Origin: Bordetella parapertussis | GTDB taxonomy: Bacteria; Pseudomonadota; Gammaproteobacteria; Burkholderiales; Burkholderiaceae_C | NCBI GenBank assembly: GCA_945900695.1 | Contig: CAMDJU010000196.1 | Location: forward strand, 1-5,350 | Direction of reading: 5' to 3' | DNA length: 5,350 nucleotides | Part shown: one piece after another, positions 4,611 to 5,350 of the stretch | How the letters are laid out: the number at the start of each line of letters is the position of its first letter | How positions within the stretch are numbered: the stretch's first letter is position 1 | The notes under the pieces: model-generated | The model's database searches: none | The model's input: the letters and a program-made list of their open reading frames with translations, nothing else | What the model was told of the DNA's origin: nothing | Position numbers and translations under genes: made by a program

Positions 4611-5350
4611 GGGGTTCCTTGGGGGTTTTGCATCACCTGATTTTGGGCCGCCGTGAGCATGGCTTGCAACATGTCCATGCGTGGGTGCATGGGCGGCGGG
4701 TAAGCGCGCACACTGTGGCTCAGGCCCAGGCCCAACAAGCCCAAAGCCGTTTGATAGCTCAAGGGGCCGGGGTTGATGATGGGCACCGGCAAGCGCGGTT
4801 GCAAATGGGCGTGGGCCTGGTGCATGGTGGTCGAGCCCAATATCAACACCTGGGCCCCGTCTTCGTCTATGGCACGCAGGGCGGCCTGCTCCAGCAATGG
4901 GAACACCGCTTCTTCTTTGCCGCCCAACAAGCCCAGGTTGTCGGCCGGCATTTCAATCGCCCGCACCGACACGCATTGGCGGTGCAAGCCCAACTCGTCC
5001 AAGGCTTTTTTGTACAAAGGCTTCCAACGGCTGGCCATGGTGATGATGGAAAAATTTTCCCCCAGCATCAAGGCCGTGAGCATAGACACCTTGCCCGGGC
5101 CGACCACTGGGATGCGCAGCACCGAGCGCAAAGCGGCCACACCAGAGTCGCTCATGGTGTCGATGCACACGGCGTCAAAACCCTCTTGCTCGGCCAGGCA
5201 CCCCGCCTCAAAAATCGACACATCGGCCAGCACAAAGTCGTGGTGGCTGGCATAGTTGACCGGGCCGGCCTTGACCGAGCGGTATTCAAACTGCACGCCT
5301 GGGGGCAAGGCCAAGCTGTCCAATTGCTGGCGGCGAAGTTCGCGGTTGTC
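4607..5350 (-). CDS. Asp/Glu racemase superfamily (hydantoin-racemase-like) protein, 5' end outside window
   Basis: The visible 247 residues are open to the right edge, beginning DNRELRRQQLDSLALPPGV. This matches an internal stretch of the family after the usual N-terminal (V)INPN strand, so the gene starts beyond 5350 and the TTG at 5323 should not be taken as its start. Recognisable parts are FDAVCIDTMSDSGVAALRS and IPVVGPG (5176-5107), the second-half EDGAQVLILGSTTMHQAH (4862-4809) and PIINPGPLSYQTAL. Hydantoin racemase, maleate isomerase and aspartate racemase use one cysteine in each half. Here the first position is Thr (codon 5158-5156) and the second is Ser (4834-4832), so a two-cysteine racemase or isomerase mechanism is not expected. 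The DTxSDSG and GSTTMHQAH forms suggest a distinct subfamily of unknown reaction. The protein is cytoplasmic, with no membrane segments. It is the first gene of the leftward cluster visible here and is coupled to the NTF2-like gene. Confidence 0.88.
   Translation of the reverse strand, partial: DNRELRRQQLDSLALPPGVQFEYRSVKAGPVNYASHHDFVLADVSIFEAGCLAEQEGFDAVCIDTMSDSGVAALRSVLRIPVVGPGKVSMLTALMLGENFSIITMASRWKPLYKKALDELGLHRQCVSVRAIEMPADNLGLLGGKEEAVFPLLEQAALRAIDEDGAQVLILGSTTMHQAHAHLQPRLPVPIINPGPLSYQTALGLLGLGLSHSVRAYPPPMHPRMDMLQAMLTAAQNQVMQNPQGTP

Noticed and set aside
5321..5323. TTG as the start of the racemase-superfamily gene
   Set aside because: The frame stays open to the window edge, and the visible N-terminus corresponds to an internal part of the family; the true start must lie to the right of 5350.
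4607..5350. NicE maleate isomerase paired with a NicF-like amidase
   Set aside because: Maleate isomerase needs both active-site cysteines, which are Thr and Ser here, and no other nicotinate genes are present.
1..5350. CRISPR array, tRNA, insertion-sequence ends or phage genes
   Set aside because: No regularly spaced repeats, cloverleaf-like sequence, transposase motifs or terminal inverted repeats with target duplications were seen on either strand.

Overview
The window looks like accessory catabolic DNA from a betaproteobacterium, most likely Burkholderiales/Comamonadaceae. This rests on moderately high GC, G/C-ending codons mixed with frequent CAA, TTG and AAA, and the kinds of protein encoded. 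It is an inference from style; no marker gene is present.

The left end holds the last 12 codons of a plus-strand gene, a compact intrinsic terminator, and then a complete plus-strand isochorismatase-family cysteine hydrolase (98-790) with its Asp-Lys-Cys triad intact. Everything to the right reads leftward. In transcription order it runs: an Asp/Glu-racemase-superfamily protein whose start lies beyond the right edge (5350-4607), a SnoaL/NTF2-like protein overlapping it by 4 bp, a secreted small outer-membrane beta-barrel protein (4174-3521), a 4,5-dihydroxyphthalate-decarboxylase-like protein (3398-2403), a short unassigned reading frame (2406-2203), and an FAD-dependent fumarate-reductase-family flavoprotein (2179-791). 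The hydrolase and the flavoprotein converge, and their stop codons abut with no base between them.

Together the genes suggest degradation of a small carboxylated or amide-containing compound: an amidohydrolase, a racemase/isomerase/decarboxylase-fold protein, a decarboxylase-like protein, a flavin dehydrogenase and an NTF2-like accessory protein, with an outer-membrane protein that may help uptake. The substrate cannot be read from the sequence. The amidohydrolase plus Asp/Glu-racemase-fold pairing recalls the end of nicotinate breakdown (NicF/NicE), but the racemase-fold protein lacks both catalytic cysteines, so that assignment is not supported.

The most unusual points are: (i) both cysteine positions of the racemase-fold protein are Thr and Ser; (ii) a long, nearly perfect inverted repeat centred on CAATTGAATTCAATTG sits directly against the ribosome binding site of the outer-membrane protein gene; (iii) a short reading frame between the decarboxylase-like and flavoprotein genes has a C-terminus resembling LivF-type ABC ATPases and overlaps mutually exclusive hairpins and a T-run. 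No RNA gene, CRISPR array, insertion sequence or phage feature is visible, and no stretch over 300 bases lacks a gene.
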